From: Prevotella sp. UBA1705
GTDB lineage: Bacteria > Bacteroidota > Bacteroidia > Bacteroidales > Bacteroidaceae
DNA: 9,858 nucleotides
Reading direction: 5' to 3'
NCBI GenBank assembly: GCA_002317385.1
Contig: DCJH01000007.1
Coordinates: 43,613 to 53,470, forward strand
Part shown: positions 1 to 5,281 of the stretch, piece after piece
Layout: every line of letters begins with the position of its first letter
How positions within the stretch are numbered: position 1 is the stretch's first letter
The notes under the pieces: generated by a model
What the model was told of the DNA's origin: nothing
Database searches by the model: none
What the model saw: the letters and a program-made list of their open reading frames with translations, nothing else
Program-made: the position numbers and the translations under genes

Positions 1-292
1 GTATGGCATGTTCCTCCACGAGAGTCAGTATCTCGAACCGGTGATGCCCGACATGGAAGCGTTTCTCCAGAGCTCGCAGAGACACGTGAACGGCACGGCC
101 ATCCTGAAGCTCCGCCCCTATGGTTTCCAGACGGTGGGCGTGGATTCTGCCGACGATCTCACCAAGTCGAAGCTCGGCGAATACGGCGAGATGCAGCACG
201 GCTGGACTGCCGAAGATGCCAAGGGCTTCATCAAGATCACCTCAACGCCGTTGAGAGTGTACTACGGCATGCACCCGGGAGAGGAGAGATAA
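1..292 (+). CDS. argG: Argininosuccinate synthase, C-terminal part
   Basis: This is the 3' end of a gene that begins before the window; about 96 residues are visible in frame from base 2 to the TAA at 290-292. The enzyme joins citrulline and aspartate with ATP to form argininosuccinate, the penultimate step of arginine synthesis in the cytoplasm. Recognition rests on the C-terminal block: a YLEPVM...AFLQ helix, then KLRPYGFQTVGV, then an EYGEMQHGWTAEDAKGFIKI segment. That last segment matches the 'DAxGFIxL' tail of the family and is very close to Bacteroidales ArgG as I remember it. The ATP- and substrate-binding domains lie outside the window. The gene is followed by pspC and then argC on the same strand, so it is probably the upstream part of the arg operon. 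The family assignment is firm; the upstream extent cannot be seen. Confidence 0.9.
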   Translation, partial: YGMFLHESQYLEPVMPDMEAFLQSSQRHVNGTAILKLRPYGFQTVGVDSADDLTKSKLGEYGEMQHGWTAEDAKGFIKITSTPLRVYYGMHPGEER

Positions 293-321
293 CCCCTCTT
301 CCCTCCCTCCTCAATTTTTTT
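277..321 (+). terminator. Possible Rho-independent terminator overlapping the argG stop
   Basis: A purine-rich arm (277-288) can pair with a pyrimidine-rich arm (296-307) over 12 positions, with one A-C mismatch and one G-U pair. The loop is 7 nt and holds the argG TAA codon. A run of seven T's follows at 315-321. The gap of 7 nt between stem and T-run is longer than usual, and the arms are low-complexity, so this is only a candidate. If real, it would separate argG from pspC/argC or reduce read-through. Confidence 0.35.
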
Positions 322-386
322 CTCAACCTCGCAACTTTCCCATCTCACCCTTCGTCCAACGGCATATACATCAAAACTATAAGATT

Positions 387-575
387 ATGGCAAACGGAAG
401 GAAATTACTTCGCTCGAAGAACAAGGTTTTCGCAGGTGTGTTGGGAGGTATTGCAGAGTTTCTCGACGTAGACCCCACGGTGGTACGCGTGGTCTACTCG
501 GTGCTCACGGTGTTCACCGCCTTTAGTGGTGTCATCCTCTATCCCATCCTTTGGCTCATCATTCCAGAGGAATAG
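387..575 (+). CDS. Small PspC-domain membrane protein
   Basis: A 62-residue protein that is essentially a single PspC domain. It has a basic N-terminus (MANGRKLLRSKN), the typical KVFAGVLGGIAEFLDVDPTVVRVVY block, and a hydrophobic membrane segment at roughly residues 33-59 ending in PILWLIIPEE. The family takes its name from phage shock protein C, which sits in the inner membrane and in enterobacteria relays envelope stress. Stand-alone PspC proteins of 60-70 residues are common in Bacteroidota, and their function there is poorly defined. The start ATG is preceded by an AT-rich stretch with no clear Shine-Dalgarno, as is usual in this phylum. It sits between argG and argC although it has no known role in arginine synthesis. 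The domain call is firm; the job is unknown. Confidence 0.85.
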   Translation: MANGRKLLRSKNKVFAGVLGGIAEFLDVDPTVVRVVYSVLTVFTAFSGVILYPILWLIIPEE

Positions 576-591
576 GCCCATGACACCCGCC

Positions 592-616
592 CTCCTCTCC
601 CCGTAGAGAGGGGGAG
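592..616. repeat. Palindrome with CTCTCC-type core, copy 1
   Basis: CTCCCC at 597-602 pairs with GGGGAG at 611-616 across an 8-nt loop. An alternative pairing also uses CTCC at 592-595. It begins 17 nt after the pspC stop codon. No T-run follows, so it does not look like a standard intrinsic terminator. It resembles the palindrome at 804-821 and the one inside argC at 1270-1306. Confidence 0.5.
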
Positions 617-803
617 CAACAGGGATGAATCACCGTGACTGTGAGGAAATCGAGGCAGGTTGTTCAGGAATTTATAGCCTCTAACAAAACGACAGCAGGC
701 CCACAACGGCAACCACCGGCCATCATCGCGCAGCCTCAGGGCTGAGAGATGAGCCGCCGCCAGAGGGGCGCTGGTCACTCAATAGCTATCACGCCACAGC
801 ATC

Positions 804-821
804 CTCTCCACGCGGGGAGAG
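804..821. repeat. Palindrome with CTCTCC-type core, copy 2
   Basis: CTCTCC at 804-809 pairs perfectly with GGAGAG at 816-821 across a 6-nt loop, about 50 nt before the argC start. It shares its core with the palindromes at 592-616 and 1270-1306. It could be a dispersed REP-like element or an mRNA hairpin in the argC leader; the sequence alone does not decide. Confidence 0.5.
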
Positions 822-874
822 CCCTACGGGGGCGGTTTCACGCCGCGATGATGGGCAAAGGTATGATTCATCCT

Positions 875-1951
875 ATGGTAAAAATTGGTATTTTAGGCGG
901 GGCCGGTTACACGGCAGGCGAGCTTATCCGCCTGCTTCTCAACCACCCGGAAGCAGAAATCAAGTTTGTAAACAGCGAGAGCAACGCCGGAAATCTCATC
1001 ACCGACGTACACGAAGGACTCTATGGCGACACCGAATTGCGTTTCACATCTGAGATGCCGTTCGATGAGGTCGACGTGGTGTTCTTTTGTTTTGGCCATG
1101 GCAAGAGCAAGGCCTTCCTGCAGGAGCACGACATTCCGGCCCGCGTGAAGATCATCGACCTGGCCCAAGACTTCAGGGTGAGCCCCCGACTCACCCCCAG
1201 CGCCACCGCCCCGACAGCGGAGGGCAACCCCACCACTACTCCACCCTATCCAGACGAGGCCCCGGCCGACTCTCCATTGCCCCTCGCCGGAAGCGTGAGG
1301 GGAGAGGCGGTGTATGGTCTTCCCGAAATCAACAGGGCCGCCATCGCCCAAGCCAACTATGTGGCCAACCCCGGATGCTTCGCCACTTGCATCCAGTTGG
1401 GCCTGCTGCCTGCCGCCCATCTGCAGATTATCCAACAAGACGTGAGCGTGAACGCCATCACCGGAAGCACCGGCGCCGGCGTGAAACCCAGTGCCACGAC
1501 CCATTTCTCGTGGCGCATGGGCAACCTCAGCATATACAAAGCCTTCTGCCATCAGCACGTGCCGGAAATCTGCCAGAGCCTCCGTCAGGTGCAGGGCTAC
1601 CTCGATGCGGAGATCGATTTCATCCCCTACCGCGGCGATTTCGCCCGTGGCATCTTCGCCACGGAGGTGGTGCGCACCGACCTCGACCTCGACACCATCG
1701 TGGCTGCCTATAAGGATTTCTACAAGGATGCGGCCTTCACCCACTACGTGGACGGTCCGCTCGACATGAAACAGGTGGTGAACACCAACAAGGCACTGGT
1801 GCATTGCGACAAGGTGGGCAACAAACTGCTCATCACCTCGTGTATCGACAACCTGCTGAAAGGTGCCGTGGGGCAGGCCGTGCAGAACATGAACCTCATG
1901 TTCGGACTCGATGAAACCACGGGACTCAGGCTGAAGGCGAGTGGATTTTAG
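875..1951 (+). CDS. argC: N-acetyl(or N-succinyl)-gamma-glutamyl-phosphate reductase
   Basis: ArgC reduces N-acyl-glutamyl phosphate to the semialdehyde with NADPH, the third step of arginine synthesis; in Bacteroidales the acyl group may be succinyl. With the start at 875 the protein has 358 residues. It opens with the NADP-binding motif GILGGAGYTAGE (residues 5-16). The catalytic cysteine is C168 in VANPGCFATC, followed by a GSTGAGVKPSATTHFSWR block and the HQH motif (H226, H228). An ATG at 863 is a possible alternative start. The open frame extending up to 749 is rejected because its translation is unlike any ArgC. Bacteroidales ArgC is usually near 320-325 residues as I recall. The surplus lies between DFRV (99-102) and VYGLPE (from 146), where 43 residues, mostly Pro/Thr/Ala-rich, are found. 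The gene ends 17 nt before argD. Confidence 0.95.
   Translation: MVKIGILGGAGYTAGELIRLLLNHPEAEIKFVNSESNAGNLITDVHEGLYGDTELRFTSEMPFDEVDVVFFCFGHGKSKAFLQEHDIPARVKIIDLAQDFRVSPRLTPSATAPTAEGNPTTTPPYPDEAPADSPLPLAGSVRGEAVYGLPEINRAAIAQANYVANPGCFATCIQLGLLPAAHLQIIQQDVSVNAITGSTGAGVKPSATTHFSWRMGNLSIYKAFCHQHVPEICQSLRQVQGYLDAEIDFIPYRGDFARGIFATEVVRTDLDLDTIVAAYKDFYKDAAFTHYVDGPLDMKQVVNTNKALVHCDKVGNKLLITSCIDNLLKGAVGQAVQNMNLMFGLDETTGLRLKASGF
1181..1306 (+). repeat. Probable in-frame insertion within argC
   Basis: This stretch encodes residues 103-144 of ArgC, with ten prolines among 42 residues plus many Thr and Ala. It separates two conserved blocks that normally lie closer together. It is bounded by palindromic DNA. 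At the left, GGGTGAG (1176-1182) and CTCACCC (1190-1196) form a perfect 7-bp inverted repeat. At the right, CTCT (1270-1273) with AGAG (1303-1306) and CCCCTC (1280-1285) with GAGGGG (1297-1302) form a bulged stem. The right-hand palindrome resembles those in the spacer before argC. The length is a multiple of three and the frame stays open. The exact borders are inferred from memory of the family, not from an alignment. Confidence 0.5.
1270..1306. repeat. Palindrome with CTCTCC-type core inside argC, copy 3
   Basis: The inner stem CCCCTC / GAGGGG (1280-1285 with 1297-1302) and the outer stem CTCT / AGAG (1270-1273 with 1303-1306) are separated by a bulge on the left arm (1274-1279). It lies at the 3' end of the extra coding segment of argC and shares its GGGGAGAG core with the palindrome at 804-821. 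Confidence 0.45.
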
Positions 1952-1968
1952 ACTTTATTCAATTGCTT

Positions 1969-3117
1969 ATGAACTTATTTGACGTTTATCCTCTTTTCGA
2001 TATCAACATCGTCAAGGGCAAGGGAACAAGGGTTTGGGACGACAAGGGGCAGGAGTATCTTGACCTCTACGGCGGTCATGCCGTTATCAGCATAGGCCAC
2101 TGCCACCCCCACTACGTGGAGATGATGAGCCGTCAGCTCCGTCAGTTGGGATTCTATTCCAACAGTGTCATCAACAAGCTGCAGCAGCAGTTGGCCGAGA
2201 AACTGGGCAAGGTGAGCGGCTACGACGACTACCAGTTCTTCATGATCAACAGCGGTGCCGAGGCCAACGAGAACGCGCTGAAGCTCGCCTCGTTTACCAA
2301 CGGGCGCACCCGCGTGCTGGCTGTAGACCACGCTTTCCATGGCCGCACATCGCTGGCGGTGGAGGTGACGGGCAACCCGAAGATCATTGCGCCTATCAAC
2401 GCCAACGGCCACGTGACCTTCCTGCCCATGAACGACCTGCCCGCCTGGGAACAAGAACTGGCCAAGGGCGACGTGTCGGCGGTGATATTGGAGTGCATTC
2501 AGGGCATTGGCGGATGCGTCATGGCCACACCCGAGTTTGCCCAGGGGCTGGCTGCCGCCTGCAAGAAGTATGGCACCTTACTCATCTGCGACGAGATACA
2601 ATGCGGATATGGGCGCAGCGGCAAGTTCTTCGCCCACCAGTGGCTCGGCATCAAGCCCGACCTCATCACCGTGGCCAAGGGCATTGCCAACGGATACCCT
2701 GTGGGCGGACTGCTCATCTCGCCCGACTTCAAGCCTGTCTATGGGCAGCTGGGCACCACATTTGGCGGCAACCATCTGGGCTGCGCGGCTGCGCTGGCCG
2801 TGCTCGACGTGTTTGAGAAGGAGCATCTGGTGGACAACGCCAACCAGGTGGGGCAGTATTTCATCAGTCAGCTGCAGGAGTTGCAGAAGACCGAGCTGCA
2901 TATCACCGAGGTGCGCGGCCGCGGACTGATGATTGGTATCGTGCTCGACATTCCCCATAAGGACATCCGTTCGAAGCTCATCCACGAGCAACACGTGTTC
3001 ACGGGCTGCGCCTCGACCAACATCCTGCGCATCCTTCCGCCGCTCTGCCTCACCAAAGCTGAGGTAGACGACTTCATCTATAGGCTGAAAAGAGGGTTCG
3101 AAGGTTTGAAAGAATAA
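1969..3117 (+). CDS. argD: Acetylornithine/succinylornithine aminotransferase
   Basis: A class III PLP-dependent aminotransferase of 382 residues that converts N-acyl-glutamate semialdehyde to N-acyl-ornithine using glutamate as amino donor. Visible motifs are the N-terminal YLDLYGGHAVISIGHCHP block, SGAEAN at 95-100 (phosphate-binding loop), HAFHGRT, the cofactor aspartate in DEIQCGYGRSG (D208), and the PLP-binding lysine K237 in VAKGIANGYPVGG. The C-terminal half has TFGGNHLGCAAALAVLD and a VRGRGLMIGI strand. I chose the ATG at 1969, 17 nt after argC; a TTG two codons earlier (1963) also keeps the frame but is less likely. The tight spacing to argC implies co-transcription. ArgD-type enzymes can also act on succinylated substrates or in lysine synthesis. 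The position after argC supports the arginine role. Confidence 0.95.
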   Translation: MNLFDVYPLFDINIVKGKGTRVWDDKGQEYLDLYGGHAVISIGHCHPHYVEMMSRQLRQLGFYSNSVINKLQQQLAEKLGKVSGYDDYQFFMINSGAEANENALKLASFTNGRTRVLAVDHAFHGRTSLAVEVTGNPKIIAPINANGHVTFLPMNDLPAWEQELAKGDVSAVILECIQGIGGCVMATPEFAQGLAAACKKYGTLLICDEIQCGYGRSGKFFAHQWLGIKPDLITVAKGIANGYPVGGLLISPDFKPVYGQLGTTFGGNHLGCAAALAVLDVFEKEHLVDNANQVGQYFISQLQELQKTELHITEVRGRGLMIGIVLDIPHKDIRSKLIHEQHVFTGCASTNILRILPPLCLTKAEVDDFIYRLKRGFEGLKE

Positions 3118-3282
3118 GGAGTTAAAGGAGTTAAGGGAGTTAGAGAAGTTAAAGGACAATACCTTCAAGCCATGGGGGCAACTACCCTTCGTGCTTAGAC
3201 TAACTCCCTTAACTCCCACTCCGAAACAACAAATGGACATTTGTCCTCTAACTCCCCTAACTCCTCTAACTTCTTTAACTCC
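3118..3282. repeat. Long inverted repeat made of 9-bp GGAGTTAAA-type units
   Basis: Directly after the argD stop come four tandem 9-bp units: GGAGTTAAA (3118), GGAGTTAAG (3127), GGAGTTAGA (3136) and GAAGTTAAA (3145), followed by GGACAAT. The complementary series lies at 3240-3282. By hand alignment the two 43-nt arms (3118-3160 and 3240-3282) match at 36 of 43 positions, and some mismatches are G-U-compatible. The intervening ~79 nt contain two more TTAACTCCC-like units (3201-3217) and a short perfect inverted repeat, ACAAAT-ggac-ATTTGT (3229-3244). The transcript could fold into a long hairpin between argD and proC. No T-run follows immediately. Confidence 0.8.
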
Positions 3283-3312
3283 AAATAAAAACTTCTTTAA
3301 CTCCAAATAAAA
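3269..3312. repeat. Perfect 22-bp tandem duplication upstream of proC
   Basis: Bases 3269-3290 and 3291-3312 are identical 22-bp copies, each reading ACTTCTTTAACTCC followed by AAATAAAA. The first copy overlaps the right arm of the long inverted repeat. The second ends 10 nt before the proC start codon. The duplication adds a further TTTAACTCC unit close to the ribosome-binding region. Confidence 0.85.
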
Positions 3313-3322
3313 CCCTCCACTT

Positions 3323-4111
3323 ATGAAAATAACCGTTATTGGAGCAGGCGAGATGGGCGGCGCGTTCGCCGCCGGACTGCTCAAAGGAAGCCTATTCAAT
3401 CCCAGTGATATCACCGTAGCTAACCCCCACGAGGGAAAGCTCGCCAAGTTTGCACAGCTCGGCGCCAGCGTCACTACAGACAACAAAGTGGCTGCCGACG
3501 GAGCAGACTTCGTGGCCATCGTGGTGAAGCCGGGCGTGGTGAAGACCGTCATCGACGAGATCAAGGGCGAACTCGACTATAAGAAACAGACCATCATCAA
3601 TATGGCCGCCTCCATCACCATTGCCCAGCTGGAGCAGTGGTTGGAGAAAGACGGCGAGGTGCCTGAGATTTTCCAGGCCATCCCCAACATCGGCATTGAG
3701 GAAAAGGCATCTATGACTTTCATTGCCCCCAACGCCAAGGGCGCCGCCAACATCGGCAGGGTGAAGAGCATCTTCGACGACCTCGGCCAGTCGATGGTCA
3801 CCGGCGAGAACCTCCTCTTTGCCGGCACGGCCATGGCCGGATGCGGCATTGCCTATGTGATGAGGTTCATGCGCGCGGCCTCTGAGGCCGGTGTGGAACT
3901 CGGTTTCAAGGCCGACGACGCCAAGAACATCATCGTCCAGACCATGAACGGTGCCGTGAAACTGCTGCAGGCCAACGGCGGACACCCCGAGGCCGAGATA
4001 GACAAGGTGACCACGCCAGGCGGTATGACCATACGCGGACTGAACGCCATGGAGAAAAACGGATTCTCCAACGCAGTGATCGAGGGCATCAAGGCCTCGC
4101 TCAAGAAATAG
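3323..4111 (+). CDS. proC: Pyrroline-5-carboxylate reductase
   Basis: ProC catalyses the last step of proline synthesis, reducing pyrroline-5-carboxylate with NAD(P)H in the cytoplasm. The 262-residue length is typical. The N-terminal Rossmann motif is VIGAGEMGGAFAAGL (from residue 5). A central segment holds AIPNIGIEEKASMTF. The C-terminal dimerisation domain carries the family signature, seen here as TTPGGMTIRGLNAME (TPGGMT at 231-236); most family members I recall have TPGGTT, so the Met is a mild variant. The start ATG at 3323 gives the expected MKITVIGAGEMG opening. The gene lies in the same direction as argCD but behind a 205-nt repeat-rich spacer, so it may be transcribed or translated independently. 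Together with ProB and ProA it completes glutamate-to-proline conversion. Confidence 0.95.
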   Translation: MKITVIGAGEMGGAFAAGLLKGSLFNPSDITVANPHEGKLAKFAQLGASVTTDNKVAADGADFVAIVVKPGVVKTVIDEIKGELDYKKQTIINMAASITIAQLEQWLEKDGEVPEIFQAIPNIGIEEKASMTFIAPNAKGAANIGRVKSIFDDLGQSMVTGENLLFAGTAMAGCGIAYVMRFMRAASEAGVELGFKADDAKNIIVQTMNGAVKLLQANGGHPEAEIDKVTTPGGMTIRGLNAMEKNGFSNAVIEGIKASLKK

Positions 4112-4136
4112 CTGCCACACTCGGCGGAGACCGCTG

Positions 4137-4182
4137 CAGAAGCACAAGCAGGGTATGAAAATAAGCGACAAAAGTGCTTCTG
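4137..4182. repeat. Perfect 9-bp inverted repeat downstream of proC
   Basis: CAGAAGCAC (4137-4145) and GTGCTTCTG (4174-4182) are perfectly complementary around a 28-nt A-rich loop, starting 26 nt after the proC stop. There is no T-run after it, so it is not a textbook intrinsic terminator, though it could protect or process the 3' end of the mRNA. Confidence 0.6.
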
Positions 4183-4385
4183 AGAATCGCGCAGAATCCA
4201 CCAGCCCATGTCTCGCAGGCCTACAGCCCGCGCTCGTGGGTTTTCCATAACCCTCGATGGCATAGCCGTTTCTCCACATGGGAGCACCATAGCCTCCGCC
4301 GCAGTTTTCTCCAAGGCCCGCCGTTAGGGCCTTATCGCCTCGTGGAGACCGCCGTTTCGCATCAGAATAAGGGCCTATCGGCCTT

Positions 4386-4404
4386 ACGAAAAGGGCCTTT
4401 TCGT
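4386..4404. repeat. Near-perfect 19-bp palindrome
   Basis: ACGAAAAGG (4386-4394) and CCTTTTCGT (4396-4404) are exact reverse complements around a single central G. It is the most symmetric member of a set of AGGGCC-centred segments in this spacer. With no loop it is better placed as a DNA-level dyad than an RNA hairpin, although a hairpin with a GGC loop and 8-bp stem is also possible. Confidence 0.65.
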
Positions 4405-4596
4405 CTCGCGAAACCATAGCAAAGCCACCGGCAACAAGCCGTCGAGGGCCCCCGAAGGGCACTATTAGGCCGCACCACTAAGGCCGCACGAGCCAGAATG
4501 GAGCGTCGGGAGAGGCCGTTTTCCGGTAAACAAAGCCGACAATATTCGCTCCACCGTCCGCACTGCAAGGGTAGGCTGTCGCTGCCATCGAAGCCC

Positions 4597-4628
4597 CTCG
4601 GCCATCCCCCGAAACCGGCGGGGGCGAG
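4597..4628. terminator. GC-rich hairpin, possible end of the proC transcript
   Basis: CCCCCG (4606-4611) pairs with CGGGGG (4619-4624) over a 7-nt loop. CTCG (4597-4600) can pair with CGAG (4625-4628) after a 5-nt bulge. TTTTG begins 12 nt further on and is also part of the promoter below. The hairpin lies just upstream of the next promoter, where a terminator would be expected, but the T-run is short and distant. Confidence 0.3.
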
Positions 4629-4641
4629 AGGCAACCACTGT

Positions 4642-4672
4642 TTTGTGTTCTCATTATTTCTTTGTAACTTTG
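4642..4672 (+). promoter_or_regulatory. Bacteroidetes-type sigma-ABfr promoter
   Basis: TTTG at 4642-4645 serves as the -33 element and TAACTTTG at 4665-4672 as the -7 element, with exactly 19 nt between them. This matches the known Bacteroides consensus TTTG-N19-21-TAnnTTTG. The start codon at 4696 lies 23 nt downstream of the -7 element, so the predicted leader is short. It is the only full match to this consensus that I found upstream of a gene in the window, and it should drive the regulator and AMP-ligase pair. Confidence 0.85.
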
Positions 4673-4695
4673 GCACGCAATAAAAACAAGTCATT

Positions 4696-5259
4696 ATGGA
4701 AGAAGAAGCAATCATTCAGATAGGTCATCGCCTCAAGGGACTGCGCGAGGTATTAGACATTCCCGTGGACAAGATGGCACAGTTGTGCGGCATCAGCAAT
4801 GAGGACTATCTCCACATGGAGGAAGGCACCGGAACGGGTTATCTCCACGTGAGCAACCTGCAGAAAATAGCCAAGGAATATGGCATCAGCCTCGACGAGC
4901 TGCTCTTTGGCGAGGAGCCTCGCATGAACAGCTACTTCGTTACCCGCAAGGGCAAGGGGCAGGTGGTGGAGCGTCGCAAGGCCTACAAATACCAGAGTCT
5001 GGCCAGCGGCTTCCGCGGCAGGAAGGCAGACCCGTTTATTGTGGTCATCGATCCCAAGCCCGAGGGAGCGCCGTTGAGCAAGAGTTCGCACGAGAATCAG
5101 GAGTTTGAGATGGTGATGAAAGGCCAGCTCGAGCTCACCATCGGCGAGAAAGTCATCACGCTCGGCGAGGGCGACAGCATCTATTTCGACTCCACGCAGC
5201 CCCACTGCCTGCGTGCCCTCAACGGCGAACCGGTCACAGCGCTGGTCGTGATCTTCTAA
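4696..5259 (+). CDS. XRE-family regulator with C-terminal cupin domain
   Basis: A 187-residue cytoplasmic DNA-binding protein. Residues ~8-70 form an XRE/Cro-type helix-turn-helix (IGHRLKGLREVLDI..., then SNLQKIAKEYGISLDELL). Residues ~110-187 form a small cupin barrel that probably senses a ligand. In the cupin, H132 and E136 of SHENQEFEMVMKG and H170 of QPHCLRALNGEP stand where cupin motif residues are expected. The second histidine of the classic HxH is Asn134, as in many regulators of this class. The protein ends 22 nt before an acyl-CoA synthetase-like gene. XRE-cupin genes paired with AMP-binding enzymes recur in gut bacteria, so it probably controls that gene, perhaps in response to the enzyme's substrate or product. 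The ligand cannot be read from the sequence. It is unlikely to be an ArgR-type regulator. Confidence 0.88.
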   Translation: MEEEAIIQIGHRLKGLREVLDIPVDKMAQLCGISNEDYLHMEEGTGTGYLHVSNLQKIAKEYGISLDELLFGEEPRMNSYFVTRKGKGQVVERRKAYKYQSLASGFRGRKADPFIVVIDPKPEGAPLSKSSHENQEFEMVMKGQLELTIGEKVITLGEGDSIYFDSTQPHCLRALNGEPVTALVVIF

Positions 5260-5281
5260 ACCATTCAAGGAGAAACTAACG

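Larger units (their letters stand above)
576..874. other. 299-nt non-coding spacer between pspC and argC, with small palindromes
   Basis: I see no convincing gene. The frame that opens at 749 and runs into argC encodes a low-complexity Arg/His-rich stretch with no family resemblance. The spacer holds two palindromes with a CTCTCC / GGAGAG-type core (592-616 and 804-821) and a short CTCA-gggc-TGAG palindrome at 735-746. No TAnnTTTG promoter box is evident, so argC may depend on read-through from upstream or on a divergent promoter. Confidence 0.6.
4112..4641. other. ~530-nt non-coding, palindrome-rich spacer
   Basis: I see no protein gene; the short open frames on both strands have no family resemblance and cross the repeats. 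The region contains a chain of inverted repeats: CAGAAGCAC / GTGCTTCTG (4137-4145 / 4174-4182), GGGTT / AACCC (4238-4242 / 4249-4253), CCTTAT / ATAAGG (4330-4335 / 4367-4372), ACGAAAAGG / CCTTTTCGT (4386-4394 / 4396-4404), TGGAGCG / CGCTCCA (4499-4505 / 4547-4553) and CCCCCG / CGGGGG (4606-4611 / 4619-4624). AGGGCC-centred segments recur at about 4326, 4370 and 4392, and TTAGGCCGCACCAC (4465-4478) is followed by the near copy TAAGGCCGCACGAG (4479-4492). It could be accumulated dispersed repeats or a structured RNA. Confidence 0.6.

Noticed and set aside
749..874. Upstream extension of argC to an ATG at 749
   Set aside because: The added 42 residues are Arg/His/Gly-rich, cross a palindrome, and would precede the conserved MVKIGILGGAGYTAGE opening of ArgC. 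Family members start at or near that motif.
893..1804. 303-residue open frame on the minus strand
   Set aside because: It is the antisense shadow of argC in GC-rich DNA; its His/Val/Gly-rich translation has no recognisable domain.
3118..3312. CRISPR array
   Set aside because: The units are 9 bp, directly abutting with no spacers, and half of them are inverted. This is a tandem/inverted repeat, not repeat-spacer structure.
3392..4462. 356-residue minus-strand open frame spanning proC and the following spacer
   Set aside because: Most of it is antisense to proC, and the rest crosses palindromic repeats with no protein-like pattern.
4112..4641. Decayed gene (pseudogene) in the spacer after proC
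   Set aside because: I could not find even fragments of a recognisable protein in any frame; dispersed repeats explain the region better.
4174..4683. Short plus-strand open frames of 81 and 61 residues in the spacer after proC
   Set aside because: They are rich in Arg/Pro/His/Ser, run through inverted repeats, lack ribosome-binding sites and resemble no family.
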